Part shown: positions 1 to 7,063 of the stretch, in pieces
Layout: each line of letters opens with the position of its first letter
Position numbering within the stretch: the first letter of the stretch is position 1
Assembly: GCA_900766735.1 (NCBI GenBank)
Contig: CAAFWO010000039.1
Coordinates: 1-42,969 of the forward strand
Length of the DNA stretch: 42,969 nucleotides
Reading direction: 5' to 3'
Origin: Clostridia bacterium
GTDB lineage: Bacteria; Bacillota; Clostridia; CAKSNL01; HGM11501
Notes under the pieces: generated by a model
What the model was told of the DNA's origin: nothing
Database searches by the model: none
The model's input: only the letters and a program-made list of their open reading frames with translations
Program-made: the position numbers and the translations under genes

Positions 1-8
1 ATTTTTTT

Positions 9-43
9 GCCGGCCTGACTTTCCGAGGTTTCCCCTCGCCGGC
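9..43 (-). other. structured 5' end of a transcript leaving the window
   Basis: Downstream of the minus-strand promoter at 54-82, the RNA would begin near position 48 and run off the window edge. It carries the self-complementary hexamer GCCGGC at 9-14 and 38-43, which can pair, and an inner hairpin CGAGG/CCTCG (24-28 with 34-38). It is followed by an A-run and not a U-run in the RNA, so it is not an intrinsic terminator for that strand. I could not match it to a riboswitch or a housekeeping RNA. It may be a 5' UTR structure or the start of a small RNA. Confidence 0.35.
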
Positions 44-53
44 CGACCTATTT

Positions 54-82
54 ATATTATCACATCTATCCCCGTTTGTCAA
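54..82 (-). promoter_or_regulatory. sigma-A promoter, outward-facing
   Basis: On the minus strand a consensus -35 TTGACA (77-82) is followed after 17 bp by TAATAT (54-59). This is a strong vegetative promoter reading out of the window to the left. The gene it serves is not in view. Confidence 0.7.
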
Positions 83-120
83 GCACTTTTTTCGACTTTT
101 TTTGTTTTTTTATTTTTTTC

Positions 121-159
121 ATGCCATCGCCGAATTTTCGGCGCCGGCATTTATTTTTT
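121..159 (+). terminator. intrinsic terminator
   Basis: The stem is CGCCGAA/TTCGGCG (128-134 with 137-143) extended by ATGCC/GGCAT (121-125 with 146-150), followed by a T-rich tract at 151-159. It is oriented to stop plus-strand transcription arriving from the left. No plus-strand gene lies upstream inside the window. Confidence 0.6.
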
Positions 160-196
160 CTTACATTATTATATGAGCAATAATTCCTCTCCCCTC

Positions 197-225
197 TTTA
201 CAATTCTTGAAAAAAGATGTATAAT
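197..225 (+). promoter_or_regulatory. sigma-A promoter of the 104-aa zinc-motif gene
   Basis: TTTACA (197-202), a 17-bp spacer and a perfect TATAAT (220-225) lie 25 bp upstream of the chosen ATG at 251. The RBS AAAGGAG lies between them. Confidence 0.75.
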
Positions 226-250
226 AAATATATCAAAGGAGCAAACAGCT

Positions 251-565
251 ATGAAGAAGTTAGCAGAATTTTTTATTGACCCGGAAACCGGGCTTCCGTT
301 TAATGTTGCGATCGGCGAGGATCTGTTGCCGTACGAGAAGGACAGTCAAAACGGCTACGGCGAACGATTTAATGTGTTCGTTGCCAAGAACAGCAAATTC
401 TATCACCGATCGGGATGCAAATGCATCAAAACGCGCAATGCGCATATCGAACACCGATACAAGGCGATGAGTAAGTATCAGCCATGTCCGCAATGCCGGC
501 CGCTGACCATTATCGACTACTGGTACGAAAAGCACATTACTTTACCAAACGAGAAAAGCGAGTGA
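251..565 (+). CDS. small protein with a CxC...CPxC putative zinc motif
   Basis: The protein has 104 aa and its function is unknown. The start at 251 follows RBS AAAGGAG and a good promoter; the longer frame from 173 would begin upstream of the -35 and is rejected. Residues 44-85 contain YHRSGCKC, a basic spacer with a histidine, then PCPQCRP. This pattern resembles the short 'YHxxGC...PCxxC' metal-binding modules found next to nuclease and secretion domains (established for the motif type, inferred here). There is no signal peptide or membrane helix. The stop codon lies inside the terminator hairpin at 551-584. It is monocistronic, between two terminators, in a patch that also holds a decayed gene, so it may be accessory. 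A small soluble zinc-binding protein is the most I can claim. Confidence 0.7.
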   Translation: MKKLAEFFIDPETGLPFNVAIGEDLLPYEKDSQNGYGERFNVFVAKNSKFYHRSGCKCIKTRNAHIEHRYKAMSKYQPCPQCRPLTIIDYWYEKHITLPNEKSE

Positions 566-584
566 AATTTCACTCGCTTTTCTC
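551..584. terminator. shared bidirectional hairpin of two convergent genes
   Basis: This is a perfect 17-bp inverted repeat (GAGAAAAGCGAGTGAAA and its complement) with essentially no loop. It overlaps the 3' coding ends and stop codons of the plus-strand gene (stop 563-565) and of the minus-strand decayed gene (stop 570-572). Because the arms are identical in opposite orientation, both reading frames end in the same residues, EKSE. The T-runs are short (TTTTCTCT), so termination strength is uncertain. Confidence 0.6.
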
Positions 585-899
585 TGTGAATTCAAGCACT
601 TTTCTTCTCTCGCCGTTCGGCAAAATGAAATCCCCGTCATCAAAATCCCATGCCTGATTGAAAGTGTATATTCCGGGTTTTATTCTGAAGTTGTTTTCCT
701 GTAAATAGTCGATCAGCTTTAGAAATTCTTTTCAGTATCCGGTCGAAGTCTTCCGTCACAGTAACCGTATTGTCCTTTTGGCAATTATCGATAACTATTT
801 TTTCGACTTCGTTTTCGGGAGTCAATAATCTGAAGGTCACAGCATTTTAATTATTCTTTTTTCATAATCTCCCACAATCTCAACGTCATTATATATCTT
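570..899 (-). pseudogene. frameshifted remnant of an unidentified protein
   Basis: Three frames on the minus strand join into one coherent protein of about 109 aa if two A-homopolymers are corrected. The first block (KIYNDVEIVGDYEKRIIK) needs one extra A near 846-849 to enter the block starting NAVTFRLLTPENEVEK. The second needs one A fewer in the AAAA run near 731-734 to enter the block EFLKLIDYLQENNFRIKPG, which continues through FNQAWDFDDGDF to the stop at 570. No single open frame covers it, and no RBS or start precedes it. The IDYLQENNFRIKPGIYT stretch faintly recalls YceG/MltG-like sequences, but I do not assign a family. Two opposite indels could also be sequencing errors. Confidence 0.55.
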
Positions 900-938
900 T
901 CACTCGTTCCACAGGAACGAATTTCGTTAAAAAAGAGA

Positions 939-968
939 AAAGAGCTTTGCAAAATGCAAAGCTCTTTT
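939..968 (-). terminator. intrinsic terminator of tRNA-Arg
   Basis: The inverted repeat AAGAGCTTTGCA/TGCAAAGCTCTT with a short loop lies directly downstream of the minus-strand tRNA. In RNA orientation it is followed by U-rich sequence. It begins within a few bases of the encoded CCA end. Confidence 0.8.
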
Positions 969-969
969 T

Positions 970-1046
970 TGGCGTTCCCGAGGTGATTCGAACACCCGAC
1001 CTACCGCTTAGGAGGCGGTCGCTCTATCCAGCTGAGCTACGGAAAC
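970..1046 (-). tRNA. tRNA-Arg (anticodon CCU)
   Basis: The complete cloverleaf reads on the minus strand. Acceptor GTTTCCG pairs with CGGGAAC (one G-U). The D arm is GCTCAGCTGGATAGAGC. The anticodon stem ACCGC/GCGGT encloses loop CTCCTAA, giving anticodon CCU for the rare arginine codon AGG. The T arm is GGGTG-TTCGAAT-CACCT. The discriminator base is G, followed by an encoded CCA at 970-972. It stands alone with its own promoter (1,056-1,084) and terminator (939-968). Confidence 0.95.
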
Positions 1047-1055
1047 ATATTTATT

Positions 1056-1084
1056 ATTTTAACGCAAAGGAGGGCTTTTGTCAA
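1056..1084 (-). promoter_or_regulatory. promoter of tRNA-Arg
   Basis: On the minus strand TTGACA (1,079-1,084), a 17-bp spacer and TAAAAT (1,056-1,061) end 10 bp before the mature 5' end of the tRNA. Confidence 0.8.
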
Positions 1085-1183
1085 GTCCAAACCGGGGCAT
1101 TTGAGATAAACTTTTTAAAAATACTTTATTTTTCTTTCAAATTGTGTTATTATATAAGAAGTAACTTTGAAACGGAGATCAAT

Positions 1184-1405
1184 ATGAGGAAAAAGAAAAA
1201 ATTCGATATAGGCGATTACGCCTCGTGCTTTTACTGCACCAAATCGCGTGAGCTGACCGAAGGCGAGCTTTTGCTCTGCCGTGATAAGGGGCTTGTTCCG
1301 TTCGACGGTAAATGCCGCCGCTTCGAGCTTGACCTTTTATCCGTCACGCCCAAAAAACTCCGAAGCCTCAAAACCGACCTCACTGAAGACGACTTCACAC
1401 TTTAA
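1184..1405 (+). CDS. small Cys-containing conserved-type protein upstream of ftsK
   Basis: The protein has 73 aa and unknown function. The ATG at 1,184 has only a weak upstream GGAG (CGGAGATCAAT). The longer frame from 947 is the antisense of the tRNA and is rejected. The sequence starts with a lysine-rich stretch (MRKKKKF), then CFYC (res 15-18), a lone Cys at about res 33 and another in GKCRRFEL. Four spaced cysteines suggest a small zinc-binding fold. The acidic C-terminus ends TEDDFTL. The gene ends 19 bp before the ftsK start with no terminator between, so the two are probably cotranscribed. I do not recognise the family. Confidence 0.65.
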   Translation: MRKKKKFDIGDYASCFYCTKSRELTEGELLLCRDKGLVPFDGKCRRFELDLLSVTPKKLRSLKTDLTEDDFTL

Positions 1406-1424
1406 TTTTACGGGGGAATGAATC

Positions 1425-4037
1425 TTGGCACAAAAAAGAAGAACCATAAAAAAAGAGCCGGCTAAAAAAACATCCGCTCCCAAAAACGAAAGACCCGGAC
1501 TTTCCGGCGGCACAAAAAAGGAGATCGCCTTTGTCGTTTTGGTATGCGTCTCGCTTTTGCTGATACTCGGAATCTACACGACCGACCTTACGGCGAGCGA
1601 CGCCGCGTCCGACATCGGATTTATCAAGGGCTCGTCCCTTATAGGCCACTTAGGCGTTATCGTCAAATGGATCGTGACAGGCCTTTTCGGCCCCGTCGCA
1701 TACCTTTTGCCCGTGCTTTCCGTCGCGGCCGGCATATACATTTTAAAAACCGCGAAAAGCGAAAAGCCCAAGTCCTATGTCTACATATCGGGAATCATTT
1801 TTTCCGTCTGCCTTGCGGCGGTCTTTTACGTATTCGGCTATGCCGCGGAGGATCCCACATTTAATTTGAAGGACTTCTGGAACTACGGAACGCTCAGCTT
1901 CGGCGGCGGCGTTCTCGGCGCGCTTTTGGGCTATCCGCTCGTTTTGCTTTCGAAAACGACCGGCGCGGCGATCATTCTTTTTATGATGATCCTCGTTGCA
2001 TTTATCGCGATGACCGACTTTGCACTTACCAAATACCTCGCAAAGCTTGTCCGCAGTGCGAGGGAAAACGGCCGCACTAAAGCGGATTCGGAGCCCATCG
2101 AAGCAGAGCCGGAGCCCGAGGTTATCCCCGAGCCGAAACGCACGAAAAAGGACCGCTACACCAAGGCGGCGGACGAGATCGTTCCTTCCGATGATGACAA
2201 AAAGCCGGACGATGAGTATATAAGCCTTCCGCACGCCGTGTCGGAGCTTCCCTATAACGGAGAGAGCGAAAAAGAGACCGCTCCCGTCAGCATCTTCGGC
2301 GCCAAAAAGTTAAAGGCCGAAATGGCTTCAGAGGAGGAAATAAAGCCCCTTAAGATTGAGCCCGAGTCCCCTTCAGCCGAGGAGCTTATGGAGGCTGAGG
2401 CCGCGGCATTACCGTCGGCCGAAAAGCCGAAAAGAGCAGGCGAAGAGGCTGTCGACATCAGCCGTGAGAACAACCATATCCCCTATGTTTTTCCTAAGAC
2501 ATCTCTTTTGAACGACCTTCCCAATGGGTCGGATTCTTCAGACCCTTCCGCTTTGCGCGAGCTTTCGAACAAGCTTGTCGCGACGCTTAAAACCTTTAAT
2601 ATTGACGTTAAGGTGCTTGAGATCAGCAAGGGTCCGGCGATCACGCGGTTTGAGCTTCAGCCGACCGCCGGAGTCAGAGTCAGCAAGATCACGAGTCTTG
2701 CCGACGATATTGCCTTAAGCCTTGCGGCAACGAGTGTCCGCATCGAAGCGCCCATCCCCGGAAAGGCGGCGATCGGCATCGAAGTGCCCAATTCCAGCAT
2801 CGCGACCGTCACCGTGCGCGACGTTTTGGAATCCAAGGAATTTAAGGACTCAAAGTCGCCCCTTTCATGTGCACTCGGGCGTGACATTGCCGGAAAGTGC
2901 ATCGTCGGCGACATTGCGAAGTGGCCGCACGTTCTGATCGCCGGAGCGACCGGTTCCGGTAAGAGCATGTGCATCAACTCGCTCGTCGCAAGCATTTTAT
3001 ATAAGGCTTCGCCGAACGACGTCAAGCTCATCATGATTGACCCGAAGGTCGTTGAGTTAAGCGTTTACAACGGCATTCCGCACCTTTTGATCCCCGTCGT
3101 GACCGACCCGAGAAAGGCGGCCGGCTCGCTCAACTGGGCGGTTCAGGAGATGACGACGCGCTACCGCATGTTCGCGGAGAACGCCGTCCGCAATTTGAAA
3201 GGCTATAACGAGCTGATGGACAAAAAGGGCATGGCTCGCCTTCCGCAGATCGTTATTATCATAGACGAGCTTGCCGACCTTATGATGGTCGCGTCGAAGG
3301 ACGTTGAAAGCTATATCTGCCGTCTTGCCCAGCTGGCAAGAGCGGCCGGCATGCACCTCGTCATCGCGACGCAGAGGCCGAGCGTCAACGTCATCACCGG
3401 TGTTATCAAGGCCAACATTCCGTCACGAATCGCTTTTGCCGTTTCGAGCAACACCGACTCGCGCACGATACTTGACGCCGGCGGCGCAGAAAAGCTTTTG
3501 GGCAAGGGCGACATGCTTTATTACCCGATGGGCGCAAGTAAGCCCGTGCGCGTTCAGGGCGCGTTTATCTCCGACGACGAGGTTGAAAAATTAGTCGAAT
3601 TCGTTAAGCAGGAGTCAGAGGCTGTCTATGACGAGGACGTTCTGGAGGCCGTTGAAAAATCCGGCGAGGAAAAGACCGATTCCGAAGGCGAAGAAGAGAG
3701 CGGCGGAGACGCAGATCCCCTTTTGACCAAGGCAATCGAGATCGTCGTTGACGCCGGACAGGCCTCTGTATCGCTCGTTCAGAGAAGGCTCTCGGTCGGC
3801 TACAGCCGCGCCGGAAGGCTGATCGATCAGATGGAGGCACGCGGTATCATCGGCCCTCACGAGGGAAGCAAGCCGAGGCGCGTTTTGGTCACCAAGGCCG
3901 AATACCTCGCGATGCTCGAGGGCGCGTCTCTCGCCGGAAGCGGGCCGGATGAGCCCGAGAGCCCGGCGCCCGAAGAGGATATTGCTCCATTTGACGTTGC
4001 CGAGGAAGACGACCTCATCATTCCCCCGGCAGAATAA
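1425..4037 (+). CDS. ftsK: FtsK/SpoIIIE family DNA translocase
   Basis: This is a membrane-anchored hexameric dsDNA pump that moves chromosome through the division or sporulation septum. The 870 aa include four N-terminal membrane helices (about res 33-54, 73-107, 117-140, 161-197). An acidic, low-complexity linker spans about 205-350. The RecA-like motor has Walker A GATGSGKS (507-514), followed by MIDPKVVEL, Walker B IIIDELADLMM (about 608-617) and ATQRPSVNVITG. A C-terminal winged-helix gamma domain (about 765-830; QRRLSVGYSRAGRLIDQME) reads KOPS/SRS DNA polarity in this family. The TTG start at 1,425 is set by GGGGG 8 bp upstream. A FtsK versus SpoIIIE assignment cannot be made from one copy. 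ygiQ follows after 21 bp in the same transcript. Confidence 0.95.
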   Translation: MAQKRRTIKKEPAKKTSAPKNERPGLSGGTKKEIAFVVLVCVSLLLILGIYTTDLTASDAASDIGFIKGSSLIGHLGVIVKWIVTGLFGPVAYLLPVLSVAAGIYILKTAKSEKPKSYVYISGIIFSVCLAAVFYVFGYAAEDPTFNLKDFWNYGTLSFGGGVLGALLGYPLVLLSKTTGAAIILFMMILVAFIAMTDFALTKYLAKLVRSARENGRTKADSEPIEAEPEPEVIPEPKRTKKDRYTKAADEIVPSDDDKKPDDEYISLPHAVSELPYNGESEKETAPVSIFGAKKLKAEMASEEEIKPLKIEPESPSAEELMEAEAAALPSAEKPKRAGEEAVDISRENNHIPYVFPKTSLLNDLPNGSDSSDPSALRELSNKLVATLKTFNIDVKVLEISKGPAITRFELQPTAGVRVSKITSLADDIALSLAATSVRIEAPIPGKAAIGIEVPNSSIATVTVRDVLESKEFKDSKSPLSCALGRDIAGKCIVGDIAKWPHVLIAGATGSGKSMCINSLVASILYKASPNDVKLIMIDPKVVELSVYNGIPHLLIPVVTDPRKAAGSLNWAVQEMTTRYRMFAENAVRNLKGYNELMDKKGMARLPQIVIIIDELADLMMVASKDVESYICRLAQLARAAGMHLVIATQRPSVNVITGVIKANIPSRIAFAVSSNTDSRTILDAGGAEKLLGKGDMLYYPMGASKPVRVQGAFISDDEVEKLVEFVKQESEAVYDEDVLEAVEKSGEEKTDSEGEEESGGDADPLLTKAIEIVVDAGQASVSLVQRRLSVGYSRAGRLIDQMEARGIIGPHEGSKPRRVLVTKAEYLAMLEGASLAGSGPDEPESPAPEEDIAPFDVAEEDDLIIPPAE

Positions 4038-4058
4038 CACTTTTTTAAGGAAGATTTT

Positions 4059-5975
4059 ATGCCAGCAGAATTTTTACCGATCAACAGAGCCGATATGGAA
4101 GCGCGCGGATGGGACGAGATCGATTTTCTTTTCATCTCGGGCGACGCGTATGTCGACCACCCCTCCTTCGGCCACGCAATAATATCAAGAGTTTTGGAGT
4201 CCGCCGGCTACCGCGTCGGAATGCTCGCCCAGCCGGACATCACGAAGGACGACGACTTTTTAAGGTTCGGCCGTCCTAGGATCGGCGTTATGATCTCCGG
4301 CGGTGTCATCGACTCGATGGTGAACCACTACACGGCGAGCAAAAAGCCGCGGAGTGAGGACAGCTATTCCCCCGGCGGAAAGAGGGGCTACAGGCCCGAC
4401 CGGTGCGTTACTGTCTATTCAAACCGCGTGCGCCACATTTTCGGCGACATTCCGATCGTCATCGGCGGAGTTGAGGCGAGCCTTCGCCGCTTCGCGCACT
4501 ATGACTACTGGTCGGACAAGGTCAAAAAAAGCATTATTTTTGATTCCGGGGCGGACGTTATCTCCTACGGTATGGGCGAACACCAGACCGTCGAACTTGC
4601 AAAGTGCCTGGAGTTAGGCTTTATAAAGGACAATATCCCCGGCACATGCGTCGTATCCGACAAGCCGAGAAAGGGCGCTGTCATTCTCCCGTCATACGAG
4701 GAGGTCGTGTCCTCAAAAGAGGCATATGCAAAGGCCGCCCTGATTGAATACGAAGAGCAGGACCCGATAAGAGGGCACGTGCTCTGTCAGAAGCACGGCG
4801 ACAAATATGTTATCCAGAATGTGCCGACAATGCCGCTTACGCGCCGCGAGCTTGACAGGGTGTATTCACTGCCCTACACAAGGGAATACCACCCGTCGTA
4901 TGAACCGATGGGCGGAATCCCGGCACTTACCGAGGTTAAATTCAGCATCACATCGTCGCGCGGCTGCTTCGGTTCGTGCTCGTTCTGCGCGCTCACGATG
5001 CATCAGGGCAGGATCGTGCAGTCCCGAAGCGAGGCTTCGATAATTAACGAAGCCAAGAATCTGACCTATGAGCCGGACTTTAAGGGTTATATCCACGATG
5101 TCGGTGGGCCGACGGCAAACTTCCGCTATCCGGCCTGTGACAAGCAGCTAAAAACGGGCACGTGCAGAGGCAAAGAGTGTCTCTTTCCCGCTCCGTGCAA
5201 AAACATCAACGCGGACGAGAGCGAATATCTTGACCTTTTGCGTAAGCTCAGAACGCTTCCCGGCGTTAAAAAGGTGTTCGTCCGAAGCGGCATCAGATAT
5301 GACTATATGATGGCCGACAAGAGCGACGAATTTTTCCGCGAGCTTTGCGCCCACCATGTGAGCGGCCAGCTTAAGGTTGCGCCGGAGCACATTTCCGACA
5401 ATGTGCTAAAATACATGGGCAAGCCCGGGCGCGACGTTTTCGAGAAGTTCACCGATAAGTACTATAAGATCTGCCGCGATGCCGGAAAAGAGCAGTATCT
5501 TGTCTGCTATCTGATGTCCAGCCACCCGGGCAGTACATTAAACGACGCTATCATTTTAGCGCAGTATCTGAAGAAAATGCACATGCGCCCCCAACAGGTG
5601 CAGGACTTTTACCCCACGCCCGGAACACTCGCGACGGCGATGTTCTACACAGGGCTTGACCCGAGGACGATGAAAAAGGTCTATGTCGCAAAATCGCGTG
5701 AGGAAAAGGCCATGCAAAGAGCGCTTTTGCAATATACAAGGCCCGAAAACTATGAGCTTGTCCGAAAGGCGCTCATCAAGGCCGGCCGCGAGGATCTGAT
5801 CGGCACCGGACCTAACTGTCTTATCAGAGAAAAATATGAAAGAAGGAATTTTAATGCAAATACTGGACGGAAAAAAAGTTTCGGCAAGGATAAAGGAGGA
5901 AGTGGCAAAAGAGGCGCTCGCCCTCCGAGAGAAGGGCATAAGGCCGGGTCTCGCGGTAATACTCGCCGGAAATGA
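4059..5975 (+). CDS. ygiQ: YgiQ family radical SAM protein
   Basis: This 638-aa cytoplasmic protein belongs to the YgiQ (UPF0313) group of radical-SAM enzymes, whose substrate is not established. The N-terminal YgiQ domain includes SGDAYVDHPSFGHAII and GGVEASLRRFAHYDYW. The radical-SAM cluster motif is CFGSCSFC (about res 302-309), the family's Cx3Cx2C spacing. A second Cys cluster (ACDKQLKTGTCRGKEC...PC) follows near res 355-385, as in homologues. The ATG at 4,059 follows RBS AAGGAAG. The last 40 residues form a Lys/Arg/Gly-rich tail (RKKSFGKDKGGSGKRG) encoded by the 122 bp that overlap folD in another frame. The tail is therefore likely overprinted and not ancestral family sequence. Confidence 0.93.
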   Translation: MPAEFLPINRADMEARGWDEIDFLFISGDAYVDHPSFGHAIISRVLESAGYRVGMLAQPDITKDDDFLRFGRPRIGVMISGGVIDSMVNHYTASKKPRSEDSYSPGGKRGYRPDRCVTVYSNRVRHIFGDIPIVIGGVEASLRRFAHYDYWSDKVKKSIIFDSGADVISYGMGEHQTVELAKCLELGFIKDNIPGTCVVSDKPRKGAVILPSYEEVVSSKEAYAKAALIEYEEQDPIRGHVLCQKHGDKYVIQNVPTMPLTRRELDRVYSLPYTREYHPSYEPMGGIPALTEVKFSITSSRGCFGSCSFCALTMHQGRIVQSRSEASIINEAKNLTYEPDFKGYIHDVGGPTANFRYPACDKQLKTGTCRGKECLFPAPCKNINADESEYLDLLRKLRTLPGVKKVFVRSGIRYDYMMADKSDEFFRELCAHHVSGQLKVAPEHISDNVLKYMGKPGRDVFEKFTDKYYKICRDAGKEQYLVCYLMSSHPGSTLNDAIILAQYLKKMHMRPQQVQDFYPTPGTLATAMFYTGLDPRTMKKVYVAKSREEKAMQRALLQYTRPENYELVRKALIKAGREDLIGTGPNCLIREKYERRNFNANTGRKKSFGKDKGGSGKRGARPPREGHKAGSRGNTRRK

Positions 5976-6690
5976 CCCGGCGTCGCGCGTGTATGTCAAC
6001 AACAAGAAAAAGGCCTGCGAGGCATGCAACATATATTCTGAGGAATACACCTTTCCCGAGACCGTGACCGAGTCGGAGCTTTTGGAGCTCATCGATCATC
6101 TTAACCGCTCGGACAAGATCCACGGAATACTCGTTCAGCTTCCGCTCCCCGCGCACATTGACGAGAAGAAGATCATCAACGCCATCAGCGAAAAAAAGGA
6201 TGTGGACGCATTCACCCCGGCAAACGTCGGCAAGATCATGATCGGGAATTTTGACTTCCTTCCCTGCACTCCGGCCGGCGTGATGGAGCTTATAAGGGAG
6301 TCCGGCATCAGCCCCGAGGGCAAGGAGTGCGTCGTCGTCGGCCGAAGCAACATAGTCGGAAAGCCGCAGGCAATGCTCCTTCTTCACGCTAACGGAACGG
6401 TCACCGTCTGCCACTCCAAAACGAAAAATCTCGCGGAGATCACACGCCGGGCGGACATTTTGGTTGCCGCGGTCGGCAAGGCAAAATTCATCACAGGCGA
6501 TATGATAAAAGAAGGCGCGGTCGTTATCGACGTCGGTATGAACAGAAACGAGGAAGGCAAGCTCTGCGGAGATGTGGACTTTGAATCCGCCGCGCGCGTT
6601 GCCGGCGCGATCACTCCCGTTCCCGGCGGCGTCGGCCCGATGACCATCGCGATGCTTATGAAAAACACTGTCAAGGCGGCAAGCCTTTAA
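5854..6690 (+). CDS. folD: bifunctional methylenetetrahydrofolate dehydrogenase/cyclohydrolase FolD
   Basis: The enzyme interconverts 5,10-methylene-, methenyl- and 10-formyl-tetrahydrofolate using NADP, feeding purine and formyl-Met synthesis. It has 278 aa, close to the usual 280-290. Visible motifs are the YVNNKKKACE segment with the catalytic Lys region, VQLPLPAHID, DVDAFTPANVG, PCTPAGVMEL, the Rossmann VVGRSNIVGKPQA, and the C-terminal PVPGGVGPMTIAML. ATG at 5,854 has AAGGAA upstream; an ATG at 5,836 in frame has a poorer context. The gene begins 122 bp inside ygiQ, so translation is probably coupled. A terminator follows immediately at 6,691. Confidence 0.95.
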   Translation: MQILDGKKVSARIKEEVAKEALALREKGIRPGLAVILAGNDPASRVYVNNKKKACEACNIYSEEYTFPETVTESELLELIDHLNRSDKIHGILVQLPLPAHIDEKKIINAISEKKDVDAFTPANVGKIMIGNFDFLPCTPAGVMELIRESGISPEGKECVVVGRSNIVGKPQAMLLLHANGTVTVCHSKTKNLAEITRRADILVAAVGKAKFITGDMIKEGAVVIDVGMNRNEEGKLCGDVDFESAARVAGAITPVPGGVGPMTIAMLMKNTVKAASL

Positions 6691-6722
6691 AAAAATGCGG
6701 ATTAAAAATCCTCATTTTTTAT
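6691..6722 (+). terminator. intrinsic terminator after folD
   Basis: AAAAATG-c-GGATT pairs with AATCC-t-CATTTTT, with a 3-base loop, and is followed by more T. The same hairpin contains the stop codon of the minus-strand DUF4417 remnant (6,712-6,714). Confidence 0.75.
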
Positions 6723-6873
6723 TTGCCGTCATTGCCTTTGAAAACGGCACCAATTTTTCCGGCATAAGGTTACTTGTCTTTATAACGGGCAACTCAAAAT
6801 ATCCTTCATAATCGGCATTTTCAACCAAAAATGAATGAAATACATCATAATTATTAAATTTTTCTTTTTTCAT
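6712..6873 (-). pseudogene. N-terminal fragment of a DUF4417 protein
   Basis: A 53-aa frame starts MKKEKFNNYDVFHSFL, continues through ELPVIKTSNLMPEKL and PFSKAM, and then stops at TANKK. From memory the pattern fits the N-terminus of DUF4417-type proteins, which are about 200 aa or more and common in mobile or phage-associated contexts. Nothing of the remaining domain is visible: the stop falls in the folD terminator. There is no SD before the ATG at 6,873. It is most likely a deletion remnant, though a short functional peptide cannot be excluded. The family match needs a database search. Confidence 0.6.
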
Positions 6874-6958
6874 TATTTAAGTGTATTATACCACGCGCTT
6901 ACCAAATTGTCAGGTATAATCACCAAAATATTTTTTACGCTAAACTTTTCATATTTAC

Positions 6959-6987
6959 TTGACATTTTGCGAAAAAACATATACAAT
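6959..6987 (+). promoter_or_regulatory. promoter of rny-ymdB
   Basis: TTGACA (6,959-6,964), 17 bp, TACAAT (6,982-6,987). An inverted repeat ATACAATT (6,981-6,988) / AATTGTAT (7,002-7,009) overlaps the -10 and the expected start site and is followed by TTTTTT. It could be an operator or an early leader hairpin. Confidence 0.75.
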
Positions 6988-7063
6988 TAATATAATATGG
7001 GAATTGTATGTTTTTTAGTGATGCCATTATTCCCGTTTTATATAAAGGAGGTCGCAAAGACTA

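Noticed and set aside
9..60. RNase P, SRP or tmRNA 5' end on the minus strand
   Set aside because: A GGAAAGTC-like string recalls RNase P, but the surrounding conserved region does not match.
947..1183. N-terminal extension of the 73-aa gene running antisense through the tRNA
   Set aside because: It translates the complement of tRNA-Arg; the internal ATG at 1,184 is the plausible start.
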